Assembly (NCBI RefSeq): GCF_024586455.1
Contig: NC_065920.1
Location: forward strand, 50,891,724 to 50,955,723
DNA: 64,000 nucleotides
Direction: 5' to 3'
Source of the DNA: Bactrocera neohumeralis
Lineage: Eukaryota > Arthropoda > Insecta > Diptera > Tephritidae
The notes under the pieces were generated by a model that was not told the origin of the DNA, searched no databases, and worked only from the letters and a program-made list of their open reading frames with translations. Shown piece after piece: positions 34,685-45,039 of this stretch (the stretch's first letter is position 1; the number at the start of each line of letters is the position of its first letter). Both the position numbers and the translations under genes were made by a program.

Positions 34685-35482
34685 AAAAACAAGAAAAAAC
34701 GTTAACTTCGGTTGCACCGAAGCTAAATACCCTTCACAGGTGCATTTCTGTTAGTACTATGTGTTCAGTTTGTATGGAAGCTATATGCTATATTCAACCG
34801 ATCTGATCAATTTCTTCTTGAAGAGGAGATTATAGTTAAGTTGCCTTAGAAAATAATAAATATAATCCAAATTTCGTCGTTTACATATTTTTCAAATACC
34901 GTATTTTTGAAATATTCCGCTATCAGCTTGGTTCCTAATGTAAATGTATTATACAGAAAAGGCATCAGATTCCATAGCGTTATATTGGAAGAATGGTTGT
35001 GCATTATTTCGTACATGATTTCCGATCGTTCAGTTTGTATGGCAGCTATATGTTATAGTGGTTAACGCACGATATCGGCCGTTCCGATAAATGAGCAGCT
35101 GACATCTATAGTAGTTTCCGAGATATTGAAGGGGGGGCGGGGCCACGCCCACTTTTCCAAAAAAATTACGTCCAAATAAGCCCCTCCCTAGTACGATCCT
35201 TTGTGCCAAATTTCACTTTAATACCTTTATTTATGGTTTCCGCCATTTTGTGGGCGTGGCAGTTGGCCGATTTTGCCCATCTTCGAACTTAACCTTCTTA
35301 TGGGACTAGTTCGTATATATACAGATAGGCAGCCGGACGGACAGACAGACGGACATGGCTAAATCGATTCAGCTCGACATACTGATCATTTATATATATA
35401 CTTTATAGGGTCTCCGACGCTTGCTTCTGGGTGTTGCAAACTTCGTGACAAACTTAATATACCCTGTTCAGGGTATAAATAT
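34685..35482 (+). repeat. Repeat family B, long form with inverted A core
   Basis: It starts AACAAGAAAAAACGTTAACTT with hairpin CTTCGGTTGCACCGAAG and ends AATATACCCTGTTCAGGGTAT. Between about 35101 and 35305 it carries a GC-richer block (GGGCGGGGCCACGCCCACTT; CCGCCATTTTGTGGGCGTGG; CTTCGAACTTAACCTTCTTA) that is the reverse complement of 38590-38840 in repeat A. A run of GGAC/AGAC tetranucleotides lies at about 35330-35356. Non-coding. Confidence 0.8.
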
Positions 35483-36489
35483 TCATTTCTATTGCAAACA
35501 CAACACACAGCAGTTCACAAGCCACCTACACACATACTATTTGCATTTTACGCGTAAACACATATGTATATACTATACATGATCCTATTATACATATGCA
35601 TATATACATATAGATGTATATATATAAAAAATTGCAAAATGTTGCCAATTTTAATGAATACTTAACACTTAATTTTATGTTGCCACATTTGATGGCATAA
35701 CAACCATGAAATGGCGTACCATGTCAATTGTAAGCCATAACGACGCGCAATCTTCAAGCGCGGTTAACCTAACCGTGGTCTTACAGCACGAAATCGCTCA
35801 TTCCTTCACTGCACAGCTTCCTGTCAGAGAAGTTTTGAAATTCATGTAACGCTGTAAAGCAAATTTTTATGCGCTTGCACTTGTTGTTGTGCTTAGAGGT
35901 GTATGTGTTGTTATACTTATAAGAATATGTGTTGTACTTACAAGTATGTTGATGAAGTCATAAATTTATGTTGGAAATTGCTGGATTTCCTTGTAATATT
36001 TAAAGCCTTAGCATGCTTACAGGCGCATAAGCACTGTTGACATGTAAGCAGTAATATATATGTATATGTATATGTCTATGCGAAAGTATTCATGAAAACT
36101 GAGTGACATAAATGCTTTGATTGAATATACTAATAAAATTATTTAGTTAAAAAATCTGGGTTTTTATTTCTTTTGTCTTTTTATATATATAATTTTTATT
36201 TATCAACATCTAAAGACGTTAAATTCACACTCAAGAGAAGTAAAAAGCATTTTTCTTTTATTTCTTTTTTTAAGAAACAATAAACAATAAATTTTTTGTG
36301 ACTTCAATAATCAGCAATTGGTTTTAAAAATTTATGTGTTCTCTTACCCCCATTAATTGAAGATCTCAAGATGAGTTCCGAAAAAAGATCTTTAGAAGTG
36401 AAAAAGATTCTTCTTCTTAAATTTATTTCAAACCAAAAAACTAAAAAAAATATTAGTACTATAGATGAACGATAGATAAAATTAGGCTT
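35483..36489. other. AT-rich stretch, no gene seen
   Basis: Includes AT/GT alternating runs near 35560-35630 and 36055-36080. Nothing coding recognised. Confidence 0.4.
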
Positions 36490-36740
36490 AATTTTGATTT
36501 TTAGCATAATCGCTGCTACCAAAAAATGTAGTGTTTGTGAAAAAGTTTAAACTACAAAGTGGCTTCAAAATTGAAATTATTTTTACAAATTTTATACCTT
36601 GATAATCTGACAAATATACGTATCTAAGAAGGTCATGTGGAAATTTTAAGTCGATTAGTCGTTCGGAGAGATTTTTTACCAACTCAAAAGAGCGTTTCCA
36701 GAAAAACGCGTTTCATGCTTTGGGATCTAATTACACCAAG
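36490..36740. repeat. Degenerate relative of the TTAA elements
   Basis: TTAAGTCGATTAGTCGTTCGG and AGAAAAACGCGTTTCATGC align in order with 38155-38225 and the inverse of 42095-42120 inside the TTAA elements. No ends seen. Confidence 0.35.
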
Positions 36741-36897
36741 TTAAAAAGTTCTTTCGAATACGCTCAACAGTGCAAAACTTTAATTTTTGCGATAATATGC
36801 TTAAATGTATGTACATTCGATATCAAAAAATCGACATATATTATATTTATATTATATTATAATATTTTATTAAAACCATTTTTCCAAATTTCATTAA

Positions 36898-37710
36898 AAA
36901 CAAGTAAGAAAAGGCTAAGTACCGGTGAAACCGAACAATTTATACTATCGCAAGGTAGAGTGATTTTCATATACATATATTTTAAATCATAGTGGGAAGT
37001 ATCCATTATTTGCAATCACAGGTAAGATGATACATTGTTTCTCTCTTAATCTCATTTAGTAAGAAATTTACATATTCCTGAATAGATGCGGTACTAAGTC
37101 AACAGGAAGATCGAAAATATTTATATTAAATATCTGGCGGCTAAGGGCAATATTGATTCGATTTTATCCATTTTCATCATCACAATGACCGATATGTTCG
37201 GTTCAAATTCTGTCATATGCAGTAAGGTCCACATATGTGCTGTCCTTATAAAGTTAATGTCGAGTTTCAAATATATTTGGGAATAAGATGAAATACCTTG
37301 AGGGCTGTGTTTGTGCAAAGTTTATTCTGATAACTTCATTCATGTTTCATTTGTATATTGGAAGGAATCAGATATAATTCAAAATTTTGTTGTATGAGAA
37401 ATAGGTGTGGTTTTCACAGTGTATGATTGTGTAACGCCACACTTTATTATGGTTGAAATTGGTTAAATAGTTCCATTGGCCAATTTGTACAACTGCTCCT
37501 ATGAAGCTCTTCTCTTATTTGTGGAATTTGAAGCTTGCGGCGCATTTATTCAATGGGTTATCCGCACTTATAGTAATTTTCAACATAACAGTTATATGAG
37601 AAGTAGGCGTGCTTACTATCTGATGTTATGAATTGTTATAGTGCTAAAAGAACTTCTTTTCAGCCAGTTTGGTTGATTTAGCTTGAGCGGTTTGGAAGAT
37701 ATGTACATTT
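36898..37710 (+). repeat. Repeat family C, 5' segment of a split copy
   Basis: It starts AACAAGTAAGAAAAGGCTAAG with hairpin ACCGGTGAAACCGAA and TTTATACTATCGCAAGG, then follows the copy at 17030 through GAGAAGTAGGCGTG and ends GGAAGATATGTACATT. It is interrupted at TTAA 37709-37712 and resumes at 39383. Confidence 0.75.
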
Positions 37711-39380
37711 AAGGGGCTACACAGTGTAACGCATGAAAAATTAGGCGGTTTTCGTGAATTTTTTTAAGAGAAAGTACGCAACCGAATATTTGAAACTTCT
37801 TTGAAAGTAATAAGGTATATTTTCAGCTATATTCTAAGTTTTGTTTTTACAAAAATTTTGAAAAATAACGGAGTTATGGGCTGTCTTCGAGGGAGCCAAA
37901 AAAGAAGTGTCCCAATTGCTGGCATGTTTCCGGCCGAATGAGTAGCTGAAACAAAAGATATTTCCCATACAATGGCCTACGATCTTTGAAAAATACCAAA
38001 GATTAACAAAATAGCGCAGTTTTGAAAAAAAGAAATCGTTTTTTTTAGGTAAAAAAATGGTAGTTTTTTTAATGCCAAATTGACAATTTTCAACCAATCA
38101 AAAAGATCGTAGTTCATTGTAGTAAATGTATTCAACAATACTCAGTTTTAATTTGAAGTCGATCGGTTAATTTCTCGTCGAGTTATGATGTCAGTAATTT
38201 TGAAAATTGTCGTTTCGAGAAAAACGCTTTTAAAGTTTCACTTATATATGTTTGCACCTCTGAGCGGTCGCTGTTTAGAACGCTGCCATTCAAAAACTAT
38301 TCAAGATACGACCTTGCCGATTTCACAGGATATTTTTGGAAATATAAACTATCGAAAAAGCAAATACATTTTTTATACTCTCGCAACAAAGTTGCTAAGG
38401 AGAGTATTATAGTTTTGTTCACATAACGGTTGTTTGTAAGTCCTAAAACTAAAAGAGTCAGTTATAGGGTTATATATACCAAAGTGATCAGGGTGACGAG
38501 TAGAGTTGAAATCTGGATGTCTGTCTGTCCGTCCGTGCAAGCTGTAACTTGAGTAAAAACTGAGATATCATGATGAAACTTGGTACACGTATTCCTTGGC
38601 TCCATAAGAAGGTTAAGTTCGAAGATGGGCAAAATCGGCCAACTGCCACGCCCACAAAATGGCGGAAACCGAAAACCTATAAACTGTCATAACTAAGCCA
38701 TAAATAAAGATATTAAAGTGAAATTTGGCGCAAAGGATCGCATTAGGGAGGGGCGTATTTGGACGTAATTTTTTTGGAAAAGTGGGCGTGGCCCCGCCCC
38801 CTACTAAGTTTTTTGTATATATCTCGGAAACTACTATAGCTATGTCAACCAAATTCTATAGAGTCGTTTCCTTCAGGCATTTCCATATACAGTTTAAAAA
38901 TGGAAGAAATCGGGATAACCACGCTAGAAACACTAAATTTTACGGAAGAAATGGCAGAAGGAAGCTGCACCCAGGTTTTTTTTTAAAATTGAAAATCGGC
39001 GTGGCGTCGCCCACTTATGCACCAAAAACCATATCTCAGGAACTACTCAATCGATTACAATGAAATTCGGGACAAAATATTTTCTTTACACCTTGATGAC
39101 ATGTACAAAATATGGGTGAAATCGGTTCACAACCACGCCTTCTTCCAATATAACGCTATTTTGAATTCCATCTGATGCCTTCTCTGTATACATTAGGAAC
39201 CAATGATGATAGCGGAATAAAACTTTACACAAATACGGTATTTGAAAAATATGTAAATGACGGATAATGAAATCTCGATTATCACTTTATCGTGCGAGAG
39301 TATAAAATGTTCGGTGACACCCGAACTTAGCCCTTCCTAACTTGTTTTTTCATGAAAGTGTCGCACTGGTATAGCCCCTT
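37711..39380. mobile_element. TTAA-target non-autonomous DNA element (piggyBac-like MITE)
   Basis: Left end TTAAGGGGCTACACAGTG; the reverse complement of the right end reads TTAAGGGGCTATACCAGTG, and both continue to a CATGAAAAA block. TTAA is present at both junctions (37709-37712, 39379-39382), and repeat C sequence flanks both sides. The TTAA target suggests piggyBac-type mobilisation. Without the nested repeat A (38374-39345) the element would be about 0.7 kb. No coding frame. Confidence 0.75.
38374..39345 (+). repeat. Repeat family A, near-complete copy
   Basis: It starts TATACTCTCGCAACAAAGTT (with palindrome GCAACAAAGTTGC) and GAGAGTATTATAGTTTTG, contains a TGTCTGTCTGTCCGTCCGTG run, CCACGCCCACAAAATGGCGG and GTGGGCGTGGCCCCGCCCCC, and ends GCGAGAGTATAAAATG, then hairpin TTCGGTGACACCCGAA and TTAGCCCTTCC. 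The plus-strand frame 38725-39063 is a by-product of its base composition, not a gene. It is inserted in the TTAA element. Confidence 0.85.
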
Positions 39381-39382
39381 AA

Positions 39383-39700
39383 ACATTTTGTGGCGGGGTC
39401 ATGCCCTCTCCTCTGTTTTAAATTACCGTTTTGTATCTTAGTTCAATGTCTTATTATGGCACTTTATAGTTTTTCGCTTAACGGTGTTTTATGAGCGTGA
39501 CAATGGTCCGATTACACCTATCTGCAATACTGACCGTCTTTGGATGCTAAATAACACGAGTTATCGCTTGCACGTAAAGGCGGACAGACGGCCGAACGAA
39601 GAGACAGTCACCCGATTTTCAACTGGACTTGACGTCCAGGTCATTTATATACAATATGGATATATAAAATATATATATAAAAAACTTCTTGGCGGCAAAG
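39383..39700 (+). repeat. Repeat family C, 3' segment of the split copy
   Basis: It continues the order of the 17030-17960 copy: AACATTTTGTGGCGGGGTC, ACTTTATAGTTTTTCGC, then GCGTGACAATGGTCCGATTA, and ends in a GGACAGACGG-type stretch and AT run near 39690. The 93-codon frame 39484-39765 lies in this repeat and is not protein-like. Confidence 0.65.
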
Positions 39701-40055
39701 ATATCAAACCATATGTCAAGATTCTCGTAAATGGGATAATTGTCAAAACAAACACCTCTTTTTGACATTTATTTATTTTCATTTCAGTATACTTGGGCGA
39801 TTTACCATTCAAAGACTTGCACATTAACAGATTTTTATAAGCATGAACATTTTTTTCAGAGTGTTGTGTCTTCTGTGAAAAACTTACAGAGCACTAATCT
39901 AATTTGTTTCTAGGAATGGGATATATTTCTTAATATATACGGAAACTAGCTGTTACCCTGTGCGCTTCGCTACACCTAAATCGATTAAAACTCTTAAGGG
40001 TTTTTACTTTGTGTTTTATTTATTGTTGTAAAACTGTTACTTATTTATAAAACAT

Positions 40056-40547
40056 TTATAAAACATATTGGTATAGAACATTTTTGGTTTTTCCACCTGG
40101 CGCGTAAATGAATAAGCACCTTGGTGTTCCCACTCTCGAGCATGCGACGAACAATTGGCCGTGGGAGAAGCACGGTTCTTCCAAATTGACGCCGCACACT
40201 TGAAACGTTTGCCCTTGCGATTTGTTGATGGTCATCGCAAAGGCAAGACGTACTGGGAACTGCAAGCGCTTAAATTCAAACGGCATGTCCGTTGGAATCA
40301 TGGGAATGCGTGGTAAGAGTACAACTTCACCTGCTGCCTTGCCATTTAGTATTGTTGCTTCAATCAAATTTGGCCACAATTTTTTGACTGAAAGTCTTGT
40401 GCCATTACACAAAGTCGGTGGCTTCAGATTTCGTAGAAGTATAATGGGTGAACCGACTTTCAGGACCAAACGATGCGGTGGCAGACCGGGGGGATCCAAA
40501 GAATTCAAGAATTCAGTTGGATAATTGACTACTTCATCTTGATTCAA
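40056..40547 (-). pseudogene. Helitron PIF1-like helicase, C-terminal remnant
   Basis: The frame begins with NQDEVVNYPTEFLNSLDPPG and has PPHRLVLKVGSPIILLRNLK, CNGTRLSVKKL, FPVRLAFAMTINKSQGQTF (the conserved KSQGQT helicase motif) and GQLFVACSRVGTP, ending KTKNVLYQYVL with a stop. This is the complete C-terminus of Helitron helicases. Between it and the N-terminal remnant are stops and a small deletion (40550-40690). No activity is expected because the ATP-binding Walker A is missing. Confidence 0.85.
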
Positions 40548-40688
40548 AACGCTAACAAGCGATGTACATATATGTTGTAGCTTTTGATTTCGTTGACGTG
40601 TACATTTTTCGGTTATACACTTTCAATCAATTCTTCTTTCGATTGTAAAAGTGTACAAAAGTTGTTCGGCAATGTGATCAAACCGGTA

Positions 40689-41108
40689 TCATCGATTGGT
40701 ATTTTGCCTTCGCCAATGTCCCACAACTGCTTCGAAAACACAACTGCTTCGATCATTTTGCAATTGGACTCCTATGTTGATGGTAAGAGTCAGCCTTTGA
40801 ACATGTCTCCACAAAACTGATGATTTTAAACATGCGTTTATTTCGTCGGCAGGAGTTGATCGAGGAATGACTGGCAAAGTTTGCCGAAAATCGCCGGATA
40901 ATAAGACTAATGCTCCGCCAAAAAGTTGTTGCTTTTGGCGTAAATCTTGCATTGTTCTATTGAATGCTTCTAATGACTTTTTGTTAGCCATTGGGCACTC
41001 ATCCCATAGAACTATTCCAGCTCCTCGCAAAACTTTTGCCATTGCTGAATTTCTCGATATGTTGCACGTTGGTGTTTCAACGACTTGGATGTTCAACGGT
41101 AATTTCAA
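40689..41108 (-). pseudogene. Helitron PIF1-like helicase, N-terminal remnant
   Basis: The frame contains NISRNSAMAKVLRGAGIVLW, DECPMANKKSLEAFNRTM (Walker B-type DECP) and FGGALVLLSGDFRQTLPVI (motif III), then ADEINACLKSSVLW. Walker A lies upstream in intact proteins and is deleted. A frameshift after RLTLTINIG ends the real sequence, and later residues are out of frame. Confidence 0.85.
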
Positions 41109-41184
41109 CGCAGAATGTGCTGTTCGGCCGCCATCAAGTAGAGTAGCAGCGATGCCTGACGAAGCTTAATTTTATATATATAGA

Positions 41185-41931
41185 TAAGCAAAATTGAGTT
41201 TTGAAGAGACTATATAGAATTCTATGCTTCCAGAGTAAGTATTTGTGGTTTGTGTAAGGCATTATAAGTTTTCCAAAGCTGAAATTCCAGCTTTCATTAC
41301 CAACAATATTGAACACTACAGGAAATCTAAAAACTACGATTATTTGATTGCTCACATTTATGCTGTAAATATTAAATGCTTTGGGTAGGACCAAATTTTT
41401 ACTTTGTTTGACCAAATCCTTCGTGTCTATCAGCGTATCAGAAAGTGGGCTTGTGAATGGAGTACTTTTTGTAGGAGTATATTAAATGATTGGTTTACTA
41501 CATATATATTGATAAACCAACTGTGATGTTTGAAAAGACTGTATGAGATGAAATTGCCCGTCATTGAAATGTAATAAACAAATGTCTACGAAGTGGTTAT
41601 GCAGATTGCCTACGGTCGACGTTCCTAAAATAATTAACCATCAGCTCCAAAAGTTTATCACTAAACCCTAAAATCACGTTTTTCCCCAAACAACTTTTTG
41701 AAATTTGCTTTAATGATTACTCGGACATAAACGCTCCAACTACTATCAAATTCTTCCTGTTTCGACGCAATCACTTACGAAAAATGTTTAAATTTTGTTT
41801 CTTAATTTTACTGTGTATTCTTAAATTATGTTTAAATATTTTAAAGCAAATGATACAGTCGTTTTTTCTAATTTCCTAAAACCGACTGTTTTTAGGCCGT
41901 TACACTAGGAGTGTCGCACATTATTGTGGTC
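41185..41931. other. Stretch without recognisable gene
   Basis: The last 60 bases (GGCCGTTACACTAGGAGTGTCGCAC) loosely resemble the end of the TTAA element at 39361-39380, so an older relative may abut here. Otherwise nothing recognised. Confidence 0.35.
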
Positions 41932-41935
41932 TTGA

Positions 41936-42670
41936 AGGGTTACATGGGCCTACGGGTTTCAAAGTATCTAGTTTTTTTATTGTCTTATTAAATTCTACAA
42001 CACCTCCAGAATATTGTCCTAAATTTTCAGTTGATCCGAGTAATAGTTTCGGAGATAAGTCAAGCCCGAGGCTAGCTAGGCTAAGTGCGTCTTCTTTAAA
42101 CGCGTTTTTCTCGAAACTGTGATTTTGAAGTACGTTGGCAAGATTTCTCGAGAACTACTCAACCGATCTTCATGAAATTTTAACCAGATCTTTGAGATTA
42201 AGAACTGTATCGAAAAAAACCTTCGTCCAAAACTCAGATCTTTGAGATTAAGAACTGTAACTCAAAGATCTGGGTTTTGGACGAAGGTTTTTTTCGATTA
42301 CAACTATTTAAAAAAAAGTGTCGCGAAATTTTCATTGAAATTTTCATTTTTTTGTAAAAATATCCAATACAATTTTAAATGGTTTTTTTTCCTTCGTAAA
42401 AGTTCTAATTTAAAATTTTAACTAAAGCACGTATTTTTTCAGTTTAGATAATGCTGTAAGAATCTATCCTGCCAACGCGAGCGCATCTTTTATGGAGGCG
42501 TCGCAAAGGCCGAGTTTTAAATTTTTCCAAAAATTCCAGAACTTCTTTGTTAATAGTGTACTTGTATGATTGTAAAAACAAAAAATTCTAATAAAAAAAT
42601 ATCGTTTTTTTATGAAAAAAACTAAATTTTAAAAAAGGCTGTTTTTACCCGAGGAAACCCATGTAACCCT
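41936..42670. mobile_element. TTAA-target non-autonomous DNA element with internal palindrome
   Basis: The left junction is CTTGA then AGGGTTACATGGGCCTACGG; the reverse complement of the right end is TTAA then AGGGTTACATGGGTTTCCTC. One target copy has mutated (TTGA for TTAA). It shares GAGAAAAACGCG (inverse, about 42100) with the element at 37711-39380. About 735 bp, no coding frame. Confidence 0.7.
42211..42297. repeat. Strong inverted repeat (hairpin)
   Basis: A 37-base arm (CGAAAAAAACCTTCGTCCAA, then AACTCAGATCTTTGAG) is followed after about 13 bases by its near-perfect reverse complement (CTCAAAGATCTGGGTTTTGG, then ACGAAGGTTTTTTTCG). The sequence AGATCTTTGAGATTAAGAAC also occurs just upstream at 42189, so an inverted duplication of a local segment is likely. 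Confidence 0.85.
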
Positions 42671-42674
42671 TTAA

Positions 42675-45039
42675 GCTCCAGTTAATCATTATACTGACTT
42701 TTGTCTCCTAGAATTGAATGCGTAAATTACACGTTTTAAACACTTATATGTTATAATGCAGGATTATTCGTTCATATCTTGATGTTAGCATCTCTAGATT
42801 GAGAATTCGAAATTGTAGAATTCAAAATGTTTATTAAACATGTTAACATAAATTGGGATGTACGAAATTGTATGACTAATTTGTTATACACCTACTACAC
42901 TGCAATGCTCTATTATTGCAATTTCTATAATTAATTACCACATAGCATACTTTAAGGCTTACGAACTCATTCATCTGCAGATACATATTGTATTTAAATG
43001 CTGCAGAACAGAGTCACACAAGTACAACCTTACAAAATATATGTTTATACTAAGTATTTGCGTGGGTATATACATATATACGAATGTATCTACTACATAA
43101 GTTCATTGTATGTTTGATTAGTAGGTTGTTCGCTGGACGGCAAATTAAATAATGCCTAAATATTATATCTCTGAGGCAATTACAGCGTAGGATAAGTAGA
43201 AAATTAGCAGCTATTCAGTTAGACACGCAAGTATACATATGTATGCCGGTGCACAGAAATACATGTACTCGTGCATACGTGTATATTAATAGGCTGGCAA
43301 ATATGTGACAGTAAAATTCAAGGAAAGAGTATTTAAATTATTAGCTTATACCAGCTGGCAGCCTGTTGAGTGCGCTTAATTGTTTTGAAGAGAATCCTGA
43401 GAGACACTCACTTATGTATTAAGTACATTTGATTAACTTGTTCCAAGCACACAATACTACATATACACGCATGTACACATGCTATAAGCCAAACAAATAA
43501 CATATATAACCAAACTGTATGCACATAAGTCCACAACCAATTGTGAAAACCCGGCTTCTTATGAAACTCCTCTGAAGCGTAGTATACTTTTGTGCGCGCT
43601 ACTCATTTAATAGAGAAAAAAACTTGCTATAAAATACACTGACATGAAATTAATTAAATGACAATCAAAATAACACTCTCCTGTTAGACAACTTCAAGTA
43701 TATTTCATTATTGTAACGGAGCTTTCCAGCAGCTCTGTTAGAATGATGATTCTGTGAGAAAGCCTATTTGTAGTTCATCCTATAATTATCTGAATCGTAG
43801 TCTGGTAACAGAAAGAAGACTAGATGTTGTTGTTAAAGGGTAAAATTTACACAAGAACTGTACTGAGTAAGAATTTTGTCCAAAACTGAAAAGGCAATCA
43901 ATTGCTGTTTTAACCAACCACATAATTGTCGTGACTTTTCATTATCACTGTAAACTAAAGGGTCTAGGATTACATAACATTTAGTTATCCCAATTTTCAC
44001 ATATCTACCACCAGCACGAAGATTCATCAATTGTGCAGCTAATCGGCATATTATGTCTAATAAATGTAATATGCGAAATAAAAAGTATTCCATGGTAACA
44101 GAGATCAAATTTACATATTTTTAGTCAACAAATACCTACAATCCGTCTTAGCGTCTTTATGATTGATCACTATCTAAAATCTTCAAAAGAATTTTCGACT
44201 CATTATCCACCTATTTGTCAGTGCATTCTCAGCGAAACACAGTGAACTGATCCGCGAAACTGAACCAAAAAAATAATTTGAATTTGTTGCCCGTGGCTGG
44301 TTCTAAAAGCCATATATTATGCAGCACATAGTTTCCATAACAATTTCAAATTTCGAAGACACACGTTTTCCCATTTACTTATCGTTTATTTAGTCGAAAT
44401 TGATTTTTTTTTAATTAACCAAGATTTGATAACCAGTTAGACGTTTGCTGCTTGTTTGAATATCTAGTAAGCACTTCTCATGGTCCCAAAACATATTTGG
44501 AATTTTCTTCCAAAAGATGGCTAATATATATACATATCTTCCCGTGACTTCCATACGCCAAATCAAATTATATCCGATACGGTTAATTTTTTTTCATATA
44601 CCGATGTGTAATTCGTCTAATGGAACAGTTCTCTTTAAAACCGTTTACTAGAAAACCAGGTTTTGATATTTTCCCAGTCCTTTTAATCGATATATGTCAC
44701 TCATACACATAAGTAAAGATTGATGAATTAATAGTGGTTTTAAAAATATAGTCGCTGAGGGGAATTAAGACAAAAGGTCTAGCACTAGCGTATGAAAATT
44801 TTGATTTCACATTACATAGATTCCAAAATTGCTTACTCCGAAAGGTTTATTTTAGAATACATGAAATTGTTCAAAGCAAATTTGATGAGTTTACATACAT
44901 ACATATATACTAAAATCTTAATGAAATCTCTTACTTGATTGCTATTTCTGCGAAGCAATAATCTATGAAACTCAAACTATTATTTTACATTTTTTTCAGA
45001 ATAAAAATATAAGCGGTAGCTTAACGTGAGACCGCAAAT
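42675..45039. other. Probable host non-coding DNA
   Basis: AT-rich, with ATATACATATATACGAATG-type runs near 43070. No known domain recognised apart from the minus-strand frame at 43833-44108 listed separately. Parts of 44500-45000 may be decayed repeat C. Confidence 0.35.
43833..44108 (-). CDS. Open frame of unknown origin (91 codons)
   Basis: MEYFLFRILHLLDIICRLAA begins an apparently protein-like frame that continues with RAGGRYVKIGITKCYVILD and SRQLCGWLKQQLIAFSVLDK. No domain was recognised. Length is within what chance allows in AT-rich DNA. It could be a decayed exon or transposon piece. Confidence 0.15.
   Translation of the reverse strand: MISVTMEYFLFRILHLLDIICRLAAQLMNLRAGGRYVKIGITKCYVILDPLVYSDNEKSRQLCGWLKQQLIAFSVLDKILTQYSSCVNFTL

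Larger units (their letters stand above)
39956..41184 (-). mobile_element. Helitron, internally deleted, both termini present
   Basis: On the minus strand the element starts TCTATATATATAAAATTAAG (41184) and ends GTAGCGAAGCGCACAGGGTA then ACAGCTAG (39956). It thus has the Helitron 5' TC and 3' CTAG, with a short imperfect hairpin (GTGTAGCG...CGCAC) about 10 bp before the end. The flanking bases are A (5') and T (3'), the expected AT insertion site with no duplication. It is 1.23 kb against several kb for autonomous copies. The 5' end (about 45 bp) is joined to the helicase interior, and Rep is absent. Confidence 0.85.

Noticed and set aside
38725..39063. 112-codon plus-strand open frame and the overlapping minus frame at 38613-38852
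   Set aside because: Both lie entirely within repeat family A, a non-coding dispersed repeat; the frames follow from its base composition and decay in other copies.
40222..41169. Plus-strand frames opposite the Helitron helicase
   Set aside because: They are antisense shadows of the helicase remnants, whose motifs are clear on the minus strand.
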